Below, in pieces: positions 30,988 through 41,081 of a stretch of 64,000 bases of DNA. Each line of letters begins with the position of its first letter. Within the stretch, counting starts at the first letter, position 1. The notes under the pieces are model-generated. The model searched no databases. It worked only from the letters and a program-made list of their open reading frames with translations, and was not told where the DNA came from. The stretch is from Phytobacter diazotrophicus (GTDB lineage: Bacteria > Pseudomonadota > Gammaproteobacteria > Enterobacterales > Enterobacteriaceae): positions 124,001 to 188,000 of the forward strand of contig SMDE01000004.1 of the NCBI GenBank assembly GCA_004346725.1. The letters run 5' to 3'. Made by a program: the position numbers and the translations under genes.

Positions 30988-31812
30988 ATGAAAAAGGTCG
31001 CTATTGTCGGATTAGGATGGTTGGGCATGCCGCTGGCGCTGTCATTAACGGCGCGCGGCTGGCAGGTCGCCGGCAGCAAAACCACTCAGGATGGCGTGGA
31101 GGCGGCTCGTATGTGCGGCATTGAAAGCTACGTGCTGAAACTCGAACCGGAGCTGTTCTGCGAGCCAGACGATCTGGATGCATTAATGAATGTCGACGTG
31201 CTGGTTATCACTTTGCCCGCCAGACGCAGTGGTCCTGGCGAGGCTTTCTACCTGCAGGCGATGCAGGAGATTGTTGATAGCGCGCTGGCCTATCATATCC
31301 CGCGCATCATTTTTACCAGCTCCACCTCGGTGTATGGCGACACCAGCGGCACAGTAAAAGAAAACTCACCGCGTAATCCGTCAACGGCGAGCGGACGAGT
31401 CCTGAAAGAGCTTGAGGACTGGCTGCATAATTTGCCGGGGACATCGGTGGATATTCTGCGTCTGGCAGGGCTGGTAGGGCCGGCTCGCCATCCGGGGCGT
31501 TTTTTTGCCGGGAAGACGGCGCCAGACGGGCAACAGGGGGTCAACCTGGTCCATCTGGAGGATGTTATTTCCGCCATCACGTTGCTGCTTCAGGCGCCGA
31601 AGGGCGGGCATATCTATAATTTATGTGCACCTGAGCACCCGGCGCGAGCGCAGTTTTACCCGGCCATGGCGCGCAAGCTTGGCCTGCCTGAGCCACAATT
31701 CCTCGACTCTGCGCCCGGCGAAAAAGGGAAAGTGGTTGACGGCAACCGCATTTGCCACGAACTGGGATTTGAGTATGAATATCCGAATCCGATGACCATG
31801 CCACTGGACTGA
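30988..31812 (+). CDS. yeeZ: NAD(P)-binding protein YeeZ
   Basis: 274 residues from the ATG at 30988 (ribosome site gggagag). The frame is open upstream but this start gives the E. coli length and N-terminus, MKKVAIVGLGWLGMPLALSL. Extended SDR-like features are FTSSTSVYG (about 112) and RLAGLVGPARHPGRF (about 163). The enzymatic activity is not established. It is divergent from the his operon, as in E. coli. Confidence 0.95.
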   Translation: MKKVAIVGLGWLGMPLALSLTARGWQVAGSKTTQDGVEAARMCGIESYVLKLEPELFCEPDDLDALMNVDVLVITLPARRSGPGEAFYLQAMQEIVDSALAYHIPRIIFTSSTSVYGDTSGTVKENSPRNPSTASGRVLKELEDWLHNLPGTSVDILRLAGLVGPARHPGRFFAGKTAPDGQQGVNLVHLEDVISAITLLLQAPKGGHIYNLCAPEHPARAQFYPAMARKLGLPEPQFLDSAPGEKGKVVDGNRICHELGFEYEYPNPMTMPLD

Positions 31813-32213
31813 TTTTAAACAGTTTAATGCCATAAACACGGGGGAAGTCTGTCATTTCCCTGAAACAGTGCAGAAACATTTTAGCAAAAAGTGCTATTAA
31901 TTTGCTCTGGTTCAAAGTGAATTATTTAAATTCAGTAAGTTAGGTGTTACCGCTTTGTGAGCGCCATTGCACAGGCTTGTCAAAACGCCTCACTTTGGTG
32001 CAAAATATGTCGCTGCAAAAAATTGAAACTAACCGACGTTAATCAGACGTCGGTTATTTTTTTGCACTTTAGAAACGTCATTCAATCCAAGAGGCCGGGC
32101 TTCGTACCGGATAGATATTTACTAAAAACCGACAGTCGTTGTCGCTGAGGAATATAAAGAAATGGGGCAATCTTTTGCTTACGCGCTGGCGTTCACCGTA
32201 AAAGGGGATAACT
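31813..32213 (+). promoter_or_regulatory. yeeZ-plaP intergenic region
   Basis: This 401-base spacer contains no gene of the usual kind. It holds a candidate short terminated transcript (described separately at 31977-32063) and, downstream, the likely leader of plaP. yeeY and the yefM-yoeB genes found nearby in E. coli K-12 are absent. Confidence 0.5.
31977..32063 (+). ncRNA. Candidate short RNA or terminated leader upstream of plaP
   Basis: A possible promoter (TTGTCA at 31977-31982, CAAAAT at 32001-32006, spacing 18) is followed by a strong intrinsic terminator: a nine-base-pair stem aaccgacgt / acgtcggtt (32031-32055), then a run of T. A transcript would be about 50 bases. It could be a small RNA or an attenuated plaP leader. 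The promoter call is weak; the terminator is clear. Confidence 0.4.
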
Positions 32214-33575
32214 ATGTCGCATAACGCTACTCCAAAGACCTCTCGCGTGGAATTGCGTAAAACACTTACGTTGATTCCGGTTGTTATGATGGGCCTCGCC
32301 TATATGCAGCCTATGACGCTGTTCGATACGTTTGGTATCGTCTCTGGCTTGACCGACGGCCATGTTGCAACGGCGTATGCCTTTGCGCTGGTGGCCATTC
32401 TCTTTACGGCGCTGAGCTACGGTAAGCTGGTTCGCCGTTTCCCGTCTGCGGGCTCCGCATACACCTATGCCCAGAAATCCATTAGCCCGGCGGTTGGCTT
32501 TATGGTGGGTTGGTCTTCGCTGCTGGACTACCTGTTCATGCCGATGATCAACATTCTGTTGGCGAAAATCTATTTTGAAGCGCTGGTGCCTTCTATTCCA
32601 TCGTGGATCTTTGTTGTCGCGCTAGTGGCCTTTATGACCATCTCTAATCTGCGCAGCATCAAGACCGTGGCCAACTTCAATACCCTGATTGTGATTCTGC
32701 AGATGGGCATTGTGGCCGTTATCGTTGGTCTGATCATTTACGGCGTCTCTCACGGTGAAGGCGCAGGTACGTTGACCAGCACGCGTCCGTTCTGGTCCGA
32801 AGGCGCACACGTGGTGCCGATGATTACCGGCGCGACTATCCTGTGCTTCTCGTTCCTCGGCTTCGACGGTATCTCTTCTCTGTCAGAAGAGACCAAAGAT
32901 GCAGAGCGCGTGATTCCGAAGGCTATCTTCCTGACGGCGTTGATTGGCGGCCTGGTATTTATCGTTGCCTCTTACTTCCTGCAACTGTACTTCCCGGATA
33001 TCTCTCGCTTTAAAGATCCGGATGCGTCTCAGCCGGAAATCATGCTGTATGTGGCGGGTAAAACCTTCCAGTGGGGCGTGCTGATTTTCTCCAGCGTGAC
33101 CGTTCTGGCATCGGGTATGGCGGCACATGCGGGCGTTTCGCGTCTGATGTACGTGATGGGCCGTGATGGCGTCTTCCCGACCCGTTTCTTTGGTTATATT
33201 CATCCGAAGTGGCGTACTCCGGCATGGAACGTCCTGCTGGTTGGCGCGATTGCACTGCTGGCGATTAAATTCGACCTGGTGACGGCGACAGCGTTGATTA
33301 ACTTCGGCGCACTGGTGGCGTTTACCTTCGTTAACCTGTCAGTGATTTCGCAGTTCTGGATCCGTGAAAAGCGTAACAAGACGCTGAAAGATCACTTCAA
33401 TTATCTGGTACTGCCGGTCTGTGGCGCGCTGACCGTAGGCGCACTGTGGATTAACCTGGAGCAGAGCTCAATGATTCTGGGCCTGATCTGGGGGGGGATC
33501 GGTCTGGTCTATCTGGCCTGCGTGACGAAAAGTTTCCGCAACCCGGTGCCACAGTACGAAGATATCGCGCAGTAA
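32214..33575 (+). CDS. plaP: Putrescine importer PlaP
   Basis: APC-family proton symporter for low-affinity putrescine uptake (formerly YeeF), 453 residues with about twelve membrane helices. Sequence landmarks are [27 protein letters not shown] at the N-terminal helix, [17 protein letters not shown] after helix II (about 64-80) and the helix VI segment [19 protein letters not shown] (about 212-230). Start at 32214 with aaaagggga upstream. It stands alone between the leader described above and a shared terminator. Confidence 0.95.
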   Translation: MSHNATPKTSRVELRKTLTLIPVVMMGLAYMQPMTLFDTFGIVSGLTDGHVATAYAFALVAILFTALSYGKLVRRFPSAGSAYTYAQKSISPAVGFMVGWSSLLDYLFMPMINILLAKIYFEALVPSIPSWIFVVALVAFMTISNLRSIKTVANFNTLIVILQMGIVAVIVGLIIYGVSHGEGAGTLTSTRPFWSEGAHVVPMITGATILCFSFLGFDGISSLSEETKDAERVIPKAIFLTALIGGLVFIVASYFLQLYFPDISRFKDPDASQPEIMLYVAGKTFQWGVLIFSSVTVLASGMAAHAGVSRLMYVMGRDGVFPTRFFGYIHPKWRTPAWNVLLVGAIALLAIKFDLVTATALINFGALVAFTFVNLSVISQFWIREKRNKTLKDHFNYLVLPVCGALTVGALWINLEQSSMILGLIWGGIGLVYLACVTKSFRNPVPQYEDIAQ

Positions 33576-33589
33576 TGAATGACTGAATA

Positions 33590-33624
33590 AAAAAACCGGA
33601 GGCCAGGGCCTCCGGTTTTTTTTT
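33590..33624. terminator. Bidirectional terminator between plaP and sbcB
   Basis: Stem accggaggc / gcctccggt flanked by A residues on the left and nine T residues on the right, so it serves the convergent genes plaP and sbcB. Confidence 0.92.
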
Positions 33625-33640
33625 GCCTGCACTCTGGCGG

Positions 33641-35065
33641 CTACACAATCTCCTGGGCGTACTGCCAGAGCGATTTCAGCAGTGTCAGCTTCGCTTTATC
33701 GTCGGCGTACTGCTGGGACAGCATCTGTAGCTCATCGGCGTAGGCCTGCAAAAACTCAGGCGTAAACACCTGACGGCGATGCTCCAGCCAGCGCTGTTGT
33801 TCGTCATAATCGAGCGTTCCGGGGAAGTTACGCGCCCGGTAGTTAAACAGCAGTTTCTCGATTCGCTTATCGACAAAGGTGATATCCAGCGCCGGGAGGT
33901 TACGTGGCTCGGTTTCCAGCAGAATGTTCATTGCTGCACGGTCTGCGTCGCTGAAAAAACCGTTATAAAGTTGTGTATCCACATTCTCAGAGGGTACAAA
34001 CGGTTCGGCTTCGGCAAAGATAGCCAGTACTTTTTCGCGTACCTGCGGGTTATTGCGCAGAACGTTCAGGTTATCCAGACACTGTTTGCGGTCAATCCCC
34101 AGCCGTTCAGCATCCTCAGGACGCAGCGTTTTCGCCTGTGCCAGGATAGGGCATTTATTCAGATGTACCAGCTTCACCGGCACGGCAGCATTGTCACCTA
34201 ACTCGGCTTTTGCGGTATACAAGCGCTCGCGCAGCGCGTCAGCATCCAGTTCCAGCAACGGCGACATATCGCCCGCGAGGTCCACCATGATCACGGCATT
34301 GCGGTTTTCCGGGTGCCAGGCCAGCGGAGCAACCCAACTGGTATTGCCGCGCCAGGCGCCAAACATGCCGGAAACATGGACCAGCGGCGTCATCTGCGGG
34401 ACATCAATCAGGGCCGCCAGTTTATGCTTATTACGGTGGCTCAGCAGATAATCAAACAGCCTCGGCTGGTGGGTTTTCACCAGTTGCGCCATGGCGATGG
34501 TGGCGTAAACGTCGGCCATGGCATCGTGGGCATTGCTGTGTTCAATACCGTTCGCTTTTGTCAGATGCTCAAGGCGGAAACTCGGCAGCCCATCGTCATT
34601 CTCCGGCCAGTTGATGCCGTCCGGGCGCAGGGCATAGCAGGCACGCATCACATCCAACAAATCCCAGCGCGAGTTGTTATTTTGCCAGCTCCAGGCATAG
34701 GGATCGTAAAAGTTGCGATAGAAGATATTCCGCGTCACTTCGTCATCGAAGCGGACATTGTTATAGCCGAGTACGCAGGTTTTGGGGACGGTGAACAAAT
34801 CATGGATGCGGCGGGCAAAGTCAGCTTCATTGACGCCATTCGCTCTGGCGTGCTGTGGCGTAATGCCGGTAATCAGCACTGCCTCTGGCTGAGGCAAATA
34901 GTCATCTGCCGGTTTACAGTAAAAGACTTCCGGCTCGCCAATGATGTTGAAATCGGCGTCGGTACGAATCGCAGCAAACTGTGCGGGGCGATCCAGCGAG
35001 GGGCTGGTACCGAACGTTTCGTAGTCATGGAAAAGAAATGTGGGTTGTCTTTCGTCGTCACTCAT
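33641..35065 (-). CDS. sbcB: Exodeoxyribonuclease I
   Basis: 3'-5' single-strand DNA exonuclease used in recombination and mismatch repair. 474 residues, as in E. coli. DEDD-family motifs: Exo I FHDYETFGTSPSLDRP (about 12-27), Exo II in VLGYNNVRFDDEVTRN (about 97) and Exo III EHSNAHDAMADVYAT (about 175-190). A C-terminal ExoI extension follows. The conserved neighbour plaP is convergent. Confidence 0.97.
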   Translation of the reverse strand: MSDDERQPTFLFHDYETFGTSPSLDRPAQFAAIRTDADFNIIGEPEVFYCKPADDYLPQPEAVLITGITPQHARANGVNEADFARRIHDLFTVPKTCVLGYNNVRFDDEVTRNIFYRNFYDPYAWSWQNNNSRWDLLDVMRACYALRPDGINWPENDDGLPSFRLEHLTKANGIEHSNAHDAMADVYATIAMAQLVKTHQPRLFDYLLSHRNKHKLAALIDVPQMTPLVHVSGMFGAWRGNTSWVAPLAWHPENRNAVIMVDLAGDMSPLLELDADALRERLYTAKAELGDNAAVPVKLVHLNKCPILAQAKTLRPEDAERLGIDRKQCLDNLNVLRNNPQVREKVLAIFAEAEPFVPSENVDTQLYNGFFSDADRAAMNILLETEPRNLPALDITFVDKRIEKLLFNYRARNFPGTLDYDEQQRWLEHRRQVFTPEFLQAYADELQMLSQQYADDKAKLTLLKSLWQYAQEIV

Positions 35066-35607
35066 TGTCTAGTTTTGTCCAGGGTTTTTGTTAATATACT
35101 GTTTTATATAAGAATTTATCTAGCGGCCCGTCAAGCTTAACTTTTATTGAAAACGCTTAACTCGATAAGTCTGTTAACTCGAATGAGTCAATTCATTTGT
35201 CGTTATGAGTGATGCAAAATTATGTATCATTATGGTAAACCATATTCCGTTGCGTCAAAAGTAGCGCAGATAATTGTGCGGGACAGTAAGACGATCAGTC
35301 GTCGGGATTGATCAATTTGACCATTACAGTAGGGCTGAAACCGTTAACTTTGCACTTTGATTCGCTTACTGTGTTGGATAAACCCGTAAAAGCACATCGC
35401 TTTTTGTGGGAGTTCTGTAATCTGTTCCCTTTTAGATACTTTTCTTTCTGATTTAGTATCAGTAATGACGTGTAAGGAAACGGGTTATCTCGAATAGAGA
35501 ATATGTTTTATTCTCAACCTGACTGTGATATTACAAATAATGAAGATTTTATATATTTCGCTGGACGATACAAGCAACTAAAACGACGAGGGGATATGTA
35601 ATTTCAT
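35066..35607. other. Spacer upstream of sbcB with no recognised gene
   Basis: About 540 bases. The sbcB promoter should lie in the first 100. The rest is AT-rich, has no convincing open frame, and includes a small inverted repeat (gagaata, tgttt, tattctc, about 35499-35517). It may be remnant DNA at the left edge of the acquired segment that continues to about 38100. Confidence 0.5.
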
Positions 35608-35630
35608 TAAAAAAGCCCCTTTCGGGGCTT
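35608..35630 (-). terminator. Intrinsic terminator for the orphan membrane protein gene
   Basis: Stem aagcccc / ggggctt with loop tttc; on the minus strand it is followed by a T run. It lies directly after the stop at 35636. Confidence 0.85.
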
Positions 35631-35635
35631 AATGT

Positions 35636-37348
35636 TTATTTCAGTTCAACATACTTCCCAGTACCATCTGGTATAAGTAAACGAATATCATCTCTTGTAA
35701 TTTTACCCGGGATATTATACGTGAAGTTAAAACCACTCACTAATCCTGCTTCTGGGTGAACTTGATAAACATCGTTTCTTACGATAGTAGGTTTAATTGC
35801 ACCAACTAATCCACCTTTTACAAAGACGAAAATCCGTGCATTGTCACGCCCCTGAGCATAAGCCCAGCCTGAGACAGTAACTGTATTAACTTCCATCTCC
35901 ATTCCTCTATACAGCTCAGAACCACCCTCGGTTATTGTTACCTCATCAAGGCTAGCGATGACCTGAGATGTACTTTTCTCATAAACCTGAAAGTCATCAT
36001 TAATTGATGATGACTTATGGAAATTAAAAATAGATACGATGATAAGACTTGTACATAGTATAAAAGATAAGCTAACTAAGACTTGATCTCTTATTGAACT
36101 CTTAATCTTGCTATACGCAATATTAATTAAAGCACCAATGCCGACCATAGATATTGGTACAATTCCATATGCAAATAATTGTCCGTTCAGGTGGTAATGA
36201 ATCGTCATGTGATGCCAGGCAAGGATTTGCCAGGAAAACACGCCCAAAAATATGAGAAGAACACCAAATGAAAAGATCTTTAAATCTGAACTCACTTCTT
36301 CTTTGTTAGCTTTAGAAAAATGGCTAAGGCAGATCGCTGACATGATAAACGAGATTAATACAAACCATGCAAATGGAATTTTCTTTCCACCTATAGCCAG
36401 GCCCGGTAGATAAAAATATTCTTTAAATGCCGTCCAGAAAAACAGTATTTTGTGCTGGTTTGCACTGGTTGACAGTATAGAAATTAAATCTTCGTTTCCT
36501 GGTCGTTTAGCAAGACGTTGAATAAGCAATGACGCATCATCATTTCCACCATCCGTCCCTGTGTGAGCCTCCGCTCGACTAAGAATGGTTGAAATTCCAT
36601 AGTTGTCATTAATATTATGTAGCTGGAATACATGAATGCTAAGGGCTATCAAAAAACCAATTACACATGTGCAAAAAATAAGCGCTAAAGCAGACTTTCT
36701 AACTTTTATCCCGGTCCTCAGTAATGAGAAGACATATCCTGCACAGGCAAATAAAGTTACAGTGGTTATATATTCATAGCCACATAAGCATTTTATTACC
36801 ATGGCAATTAATACAAGTGTCAGAACAAACCATTTTCTGGCGTCATGCATTAAAGTTCCCGCGTATAGTGTTATAAATGCGGGTATGAATATTGTAAATG
36901 GTACCCAGTATAATGAATAGGAGAACGGTAGAATCCAGGGCGAACATGCAAGGGCAATCCAATAACATACTACACCTGGGAAACCAGCAATGTTATTTAT
37001 TTTTCTTACTGGAATGGATAAGGTTGCGGCAGTTATTAATGAGAATAAAGTTGCAGCAGATAAACTAATACTAATAACGCTGAAGTTAAATGGCTGGTTA
37101 TGTAGTTTTGCTAATATTATTGAAGGAAGGCCAAATTGAGATAAATACGTCTGAGCAAACCATTCTAATTCATGAGAATGAAATATTTTATTTACAACTA
37201 AAAATGAATCAGAGCCTAAAAAATTTTCTCCATATCCCATTATACGGAGGTTCCAGTAAAGGAAAAGACTTAGACAGAATATAAAAGTTAATGGAATTCT
37301 CATTGCTGCCAGAGACCATTGTTGTGACACATTAGTGTTATTCACCAC
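35636..37348 (-). CDS. Orphan membrane protein, probable GT-C-like transferase
   Basis: 570 residues from a GTG at 37348 preceded by agggtgag; a second GTG follows directly. About ten hydrophobic helices occupy residues 15-440. A soluble C-terminal region of about 110 residues contains SGWAYAQGRDN, IFVFVKGGLVGA and SGFNFTYNIPG. That end has the same pattern as the end of the protein at 18487-20847. It is more AT-rich than sbcB and dacD and has no partner GT2 or flippase beside it, so it looks acquired. A role in O-antigen modification (GtrC-like) is plausible but unproven. Confidence 0.68.
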   Translation of the reverse strand: MVNNTNVSQQWSLAAMRIPLTFIFCLSLFLYWNLRIMGYGENFLGSDSFLVVNKIFHSHELEWFAQTYLSQFGLPSIILAKLHNQPFNFSVISISLSAATLFSLITAATLSIPVRKINNIAGFPGVVCYWIALACSPWILPFSYSLYWVPFTIFIPAFITLYAGTLMHDARKWFVLTLVLIAMVIKCLCGYEYITTVTLFACAGYVFSLLRTGIKVRKSALALIFCTCVIGFLIALSIHVFQLHNINDNYGISTILSRAEAHTGTDGGNDDASLLIQRLAKRPGNEDLISILSTSANQHKILFFWTAFKEYFYLPGLAIGGKKIPFAWFVLISFIMSAICLSHFSKANKEEVSSDLKIFSFGVLLIFLGVFSWQILAWHHMTIHYHLNGQLFAYGIVPISMVGIGALINIAYSKIKSSIRDQVLVSLSFILCTSLIIVSIFNFHKSSSINDDFQVYEKSTSQVIASLDEVTITEGGSELYRGMEMEVNTVTVSGWAYAQGRDNARIFVFVKGGLVGAIKPTIVRNDVYQVHPEAGLVSGFNFTYNIPGKITRDDIRLLIPDGTGKYVELK

Positions 37349-38128
37349 ACTCTCACCCTTAACTCATAGTAACTGATTGTAAATTCTTCATATTTTGTAC
37401 AAAATTCAATCAATGAATTGATGCAACTAACGATTAAGCAATAATCGAGCCATAAACCACCAAATGTAAAGAAAACATGAATTTTTGTAATCGCATATAG
37501 TAGCATTTATTTGGTTTATTTCATCAAAAAAAGAAACAGTGACAAGAATCGGCTACATTGCCCATCCAAAAATATCAACATACATGCAGAGCAATCCTCA
37601 AGATGGAACTGATGAAGATGTAGAATGAGGCAATATATCGAAAGCGATGCAACTGACGGAACAGGGAGCAGTATCGGTATGTACTCTTCTGCTCGCCGCT
37701 TAAGGGCGGCATGAATCCGATTTTTTCAGACATAACATGTCCGATCAACGATGAAAATACCTATTATCTTGTGTCATTACAACTTAATCACTGAGGCCAT
37801 TTCCGCGCGAAGGCATCCAATGGAAATATGATTATTTTATTTAATTTCAAATGGTTAGCTAGTATTGTTGCTTCCTGCTAAGAATTGCATATCTAGCAAT
37901 GAGTACATTCTTAATTCTGATGCACATTTGGTTCTCGCGTTCTTTAAACTATCAATTTTTATAGGTGACCTATGAAAACCCATAAAAGCTGCACTGTTTT
38001 TTACGCTTCTCCGGTCATTCAGCACATGAAAACCGATGTTGGTCACATTTGTTTGCAATTTGTCCCAGTATCGACATATTAAGTTGCGTAAAAAGAACGG
38101 CTAATTTCACGTAAATGAGGATATTTCT
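37349..38128. other. AT-rich spacer before dacD, no convincing gene
   Basis: About 780 bases. It should contain the promoters of the orphan membrane protein (minus) and of dacD (plus). A 67-codon frame on the minus strand (37855-38058) shows no known motif and no good ribosome site; I do not call it a gene. Base composition suggests remnants of acquired DNA. Confidence 0.5.
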
Positions 38129-39292
38129 TTGAAATGCCGTTTGTTTTTTGCCTTCTCCCTTTTGTCCGCGACAATCCATTGCGCGTTGGCAGATGATATG
38201 CCGATTTCTCCCCAGCCGCCGGAAATTCAGGCGGGCTCATGGGTCTTAATGGATTACACCACCGGGCAGATCCTCACTGCAGGCAATGAACATCAGCAGC
38301 GTAATCCGGCCAGCCTGACCAAGCTGATGACTGGCTATGTTGTGGATCGCGCCATCGACAGCCACCGTATCAGCGCCAGCGATGTGGTTACGGTAGGTAA
38401 GGATGCCTGGGCGCGAGGAAATCCGGTCTTTGACGGCTCTTCGTTAATGTTCCTGAAAGCCGGGGATCGCGTTACGGTGCGCGACCTGAGCCGCGGGCTG
38501 ATTGTCGATTCCGGCAACGATGCCTGCGTCGCGCTGGCCGATTATGTAGCGGGAAGCCAGCCGCAGTTTGTCAGCATGATGAACGATTATGTGCAAAAAC
38601 TAAATTTGCGTGATACCCATTTTGAAACGGTACATGGCCTGGACGCACCCGGGCAGCACAGTTCGGCATATGATCTGGCGGTGCTTTCCCGCGCCATTAT
38701 CAGCGGTGAGCCAGATTTTTATCATATGTACAGTGAGAAAAGCCTGACCTGGAACGGTATCACCCAGCAGAACCGTAATGGGCTGCTGTGGGATTCATCA
38801 TTGAATGTTGATGGCCTGAAAACCGGGCATACCTCGGGTGCCGGTTTTAACCTGATAGCATCAAGCGTTGATGGGCAGCGTCGCCTGATTGCGGTTGTGA
38901 TGGGGGCGGAAAGCCCGAAAGGCCGTGAAGACCAGGCGCGGAAGTTGCTGCACTGGGGCCAGCAAAATTTTGATACCGTGCAGATTCTGCAAAAAGGTAA
39001 AAAAGTTGGCAGCGAGCGTATCTGGTATGGCGATAAGGAACAGATGACGGTCGGTACCGACCAGGATCTTTGGCTGGCGCTGCCGAAAGCGGAACTCCCG
39101 AATATCAAAGCACGCTATGTCATAGACGCTAAAGAGCTCGAAGCCCCGCTTGCCGCTCATCAGCGCGTGGGCGAAATCCAGCTTTACGATCGTGACAAAG
39201 TGGTGGCGCACTTGCCGCTGGTGACGCTGGATGATGTCGGTAAGGGTGGCTTGTTCTCGCGGTTGAGCGACTATCTGCACCACAAAGCCTGA
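38129..39292 (+). CDS. dacD: D-alanyl-D-alanine carboxypeptidase DacD (PBP6b)
   Basis: Periplasmic low-molecular-mass penicillin-binding protein that trims pentapeptides of peptidoglycan. 387 residues from a TTG start, as in E. coli, with gagga upstream. A signal peptide (about 1-21, ending CALA) is followed by the active-site motifs SLTK (about 63), SGN (about 130) and KTGHTSGAGFN (about 232), then a beta-rich C-terminal domain and an amphipathic tail, FSRLSDYLHHKA, for membrane attachment. Confidence 0.96.
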   Translation: MKCRLFFAFSLLSATIHCALADDMPISPQPPEIQAGSWVLMDYTTGQILTAGNEHQQRNPASLTKLMTGYVVDRAIDSHRISASDVVTVGKDAWARGNPVFDGSSLMFLKAGDRVTVRDLSRGLIVDSGNDACVALADYVAGSQPQFVSMMNDYVQKLNLRDTHFETVHGLDAPGQHSSAYDLAVLSRAIISGEPDFYHMYSEKSLTWNGITQQNRNGLLWDSSLNVDGLKTGHTSGAGFNLIASSVDGQRRLIAVVMGAESPKGREDQARKLLHWGQQNFDTVQILQKGKKVGSERIWYGDKEQMTVGTDQDLWLALPKAELPNIKARYVIDAKELEAPLAAHQRVGEIQLYDRDKVVAHLPLVTLDDVGKGGLFSRLSDYLHHKA

Positions 39293-39374
39293 TGATGATG
39301 CGGACTGGCTGTGACGCGAATCTGCTCACATAATTGATCTGTTGTGAGTGCCCGGTTTCGATGATTTCACTACA

Positions 39375-39390
39375 CTGTACAAATAAACAG
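39375..39390 (+). promoter_or_regulatory. LexA box upstream of sbmC
   Basis: CTGT, eight bases, ACAG: a full match to the LexA operator consensus, 15 bases before the sbmC start codon. E. coli sbmC is a known SOS gene. Confidence 0.92.
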
Positions 39391-39405
39391 TGAAGGGAGG
39401 GTAAC

Positions 39406-39879
39406 ATGGCATACACCGTAAGACAGGTTGATAAGCGCACTATCGCCGGGTTTCACCTGGTTGGCCCCTGGGATGTCACCGTCAAGAAAGGGTTCGAGCA
39501 GTTAGCGATGTGGGTTAACGGTAAACAGATTCAGACTCAGGAATGGATCACGGTTTACTATGACAATCCCGATGAAGTTCCCGCGGAAAAGTTGCGTGCT
39601 GATGTGGTTGTTTCGGTTCCGGCTGATTTCGTCATTCCTGAAAACAGTGAAGGGGTGATGCGTACTGAGATTCCGGCAGGCCTGAACGCAGTGGCACGTG
39701 CTCGCGTCTATAACGAAGAGTTTGAACAGGCGTGGGATGCTTTTTTTGATGAATTGATGGCAGACGAGCAGTATCAGATTGCTTTACGCCCCTGTTTTGA
39801 AGTCTATCTGAATTCAGCGCAGAAGGATGGCTACTGGGAAATCGATATGTACATTCCCGTAGAACCAAAAGTGCTCTGA
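39406..39879 (+). CDS. sbmC: DNA gyrase inhibitor SbmC (GyrI)
   Basis: 157 residues of the GyrI-like (SOUL/AraC effector-binding) fold, beginning [22 protein letters not shown]. In E. coli the protein binds gyrase and protects against microcin B17 and other gyrase poisons. The start follows a very strong aagggagggt site. The LexA box directly upstream indicates induction by DNA damage. A terminator with long stems follows. Confidence 0.95.
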   Translation: MAYTVRQVDKRTIAGFHLVGPWDVTVKKGFEQLAMWVNGKQIQTQEWITVYYDNPDEVPAEKLRADVVVSVPADFVIPENSEGVMRTEIPAGLNAVARARVYNEEFEQAWDAFFDELMADEQYQIALRPCFEVYLNSAQKDGYWEIDMYIPVEPKVL

Positions 39880-39892
39880 TCGTAAACGTTAA

Positions 39893-39947
39893 AAGGGTTC
39901 ACTGTTCAATCTGTACACGCGGATTTTAAGCAGTGAACCCTTTTTTT
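39893..39947 (+). terminator. Long-stem terminator after sbmC
   Basis: A perfect twelve-base-pair stem (aagggttcactg / cagtgaaccctt) encloses a 26-base loop and ends in seven T residues. It lies upstream of the yeeA start, so yeeA has its own promoter or depends on read-through. Confidence 0.85.
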
Positions 39948-40022
39948 GTTCTAAATAGTGACCTTTGCCGCAGAAAGATCGCTACAATTGCGCCTTCGTT
40001 GTTTTTTGACTGGAGAGCGGGT

Positions 40023-41081
40023 GTGCGTCCCGACAAATCACTCAGTCCTTTTGAGATCCGTCTTTACCGACATTATCGCGTGGTTCACGGCGTACGTATT
40101 GCGCTGGCTTTTATCCTGACCTTTTTGTTGGTTCGTCTGCTCAATGTACCCGAGGGTACCTGGCCACTCATCACCCTGGTGGTGATCATGGGGCCGATTT
40201 CGTTCTGGGGAAATGTGGTTCCCAGAGCATTTGAGCGCATTGGTGGCACAATCTGTGGCTCTGCGTTGGGGCTTGTCGCGCTTAAGCTTGAGCTGATGTC
40301 CCTTCCGCTGATGGTGATGTGGTGTGCGGGAGCCATGTTCCTCTGTGGCTGGCTGGCGCTGGGTAAAAAGCCCTATCAGGCATTGCTTATCGGTATCACG
40401 CTGTCGGTGGTGGTTGGCGCGCCGGCCGGGGATATGAATACGGCGTTGTGGCGAAGTGGCGACGTCATTTTTGGCTCGTTACTGGCAATGCTCTTCACCG
40501 GTATCTGGCCGCAGCGAGCCTTTCTGCACTGGCGTATCCAAATGGCAAACTACGTTACCGCCTTTAACCGGGTCTATCAGGCCGGTTTTTCGCGTAACCT
40601 CGTTGAGCGCCCGCGGCTGGAAAGGCATCTGCAAAAAATACTCAATGATGTGGTGAAAATGCGCGGCCTGATTACACCCGCCAGTAAAGAGACGCATATC
40701 CAGAAAGCCATTTTTGAAGCGATTCAAACCGTAAGCCGCAATATGGTGTGTGTGCTGGAACTGCAAATGAACGCGCACTGGGCTTCCCGCGCCAGCCACT
40801 TCGTTATGCTCAACGCCAGTACGTTGAGTGAAACGCAGCAAATGACGCAGCAAACGTTGTTGACCATCGCCCATGCGCTCTATGAAGGAAATCCGCAACC
40901 GATTCTGGCCAATACGGAAAAACTGACTGACATTGTGACGGAATTGCGCGACCTGCTCCGCGATCATCAGGGCGATGCGTTGGCGGAGAATTCGATTCAC
41001 GGCTATGTGTGGCTGAGCATGGAGCTGGCACGGCAACTGGAGTTGATGTCACATTTAATATGTCGGGCGCTGCGCAAATAA
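40023..41081 (+). CDS. yeeA: Inner membrane protein YeeA, FUSC-like
   Basis: 352 residues from a GTG at 40023 with tggag seven bases upstream; this start gives the E. coli length (VRPDKSLSPFEI). The N-terminal half holds about six closely packed hydrophobic helices, containing GPISFWGNVVPRAFERIGGT (about 56-75). The C-terminal half is cytoplasmic and helical. It resembles the aromatic acid efflux/fusaric acid resistance family; the substrate is unknown. Confidence 0.93.
   Translation: MRPDKSLSPFEIRLYRHYRVVHGVRIALAFILTFLLVRLLNVPEGTWPLITLVVIMGPISFWGNVVPRAFERIGGTICGSALGLVALKLELMSLPLMVMWCAGAMFLCGWLALGKKPYQALLIGITLSVVVGAPAGDMNTALWRSGDVIFGSLLAMLFTGIWPQRAFLHWRIQMANYVTAFNRVYQAGFSRNLVERPRLERHLQKILNDVVKMRGLITPASKETHIQKAIFEAIQTVSRNMVCVLELQMNAHWASRASHFVMLNASTLSETQQMTQQTLLTIAHALYEGNPQPILANTEKLTDIVTELRDLLRDHQGDALAENSIHGYVWLSMELARQLELMSHLICRALRK

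Noticed and set aside
31957-32148. 63-codon frame in the yeeZ-plaP spacer
   Set aside because: It runs through the terminator hairpin, lacks a ribosome site and has no domain.
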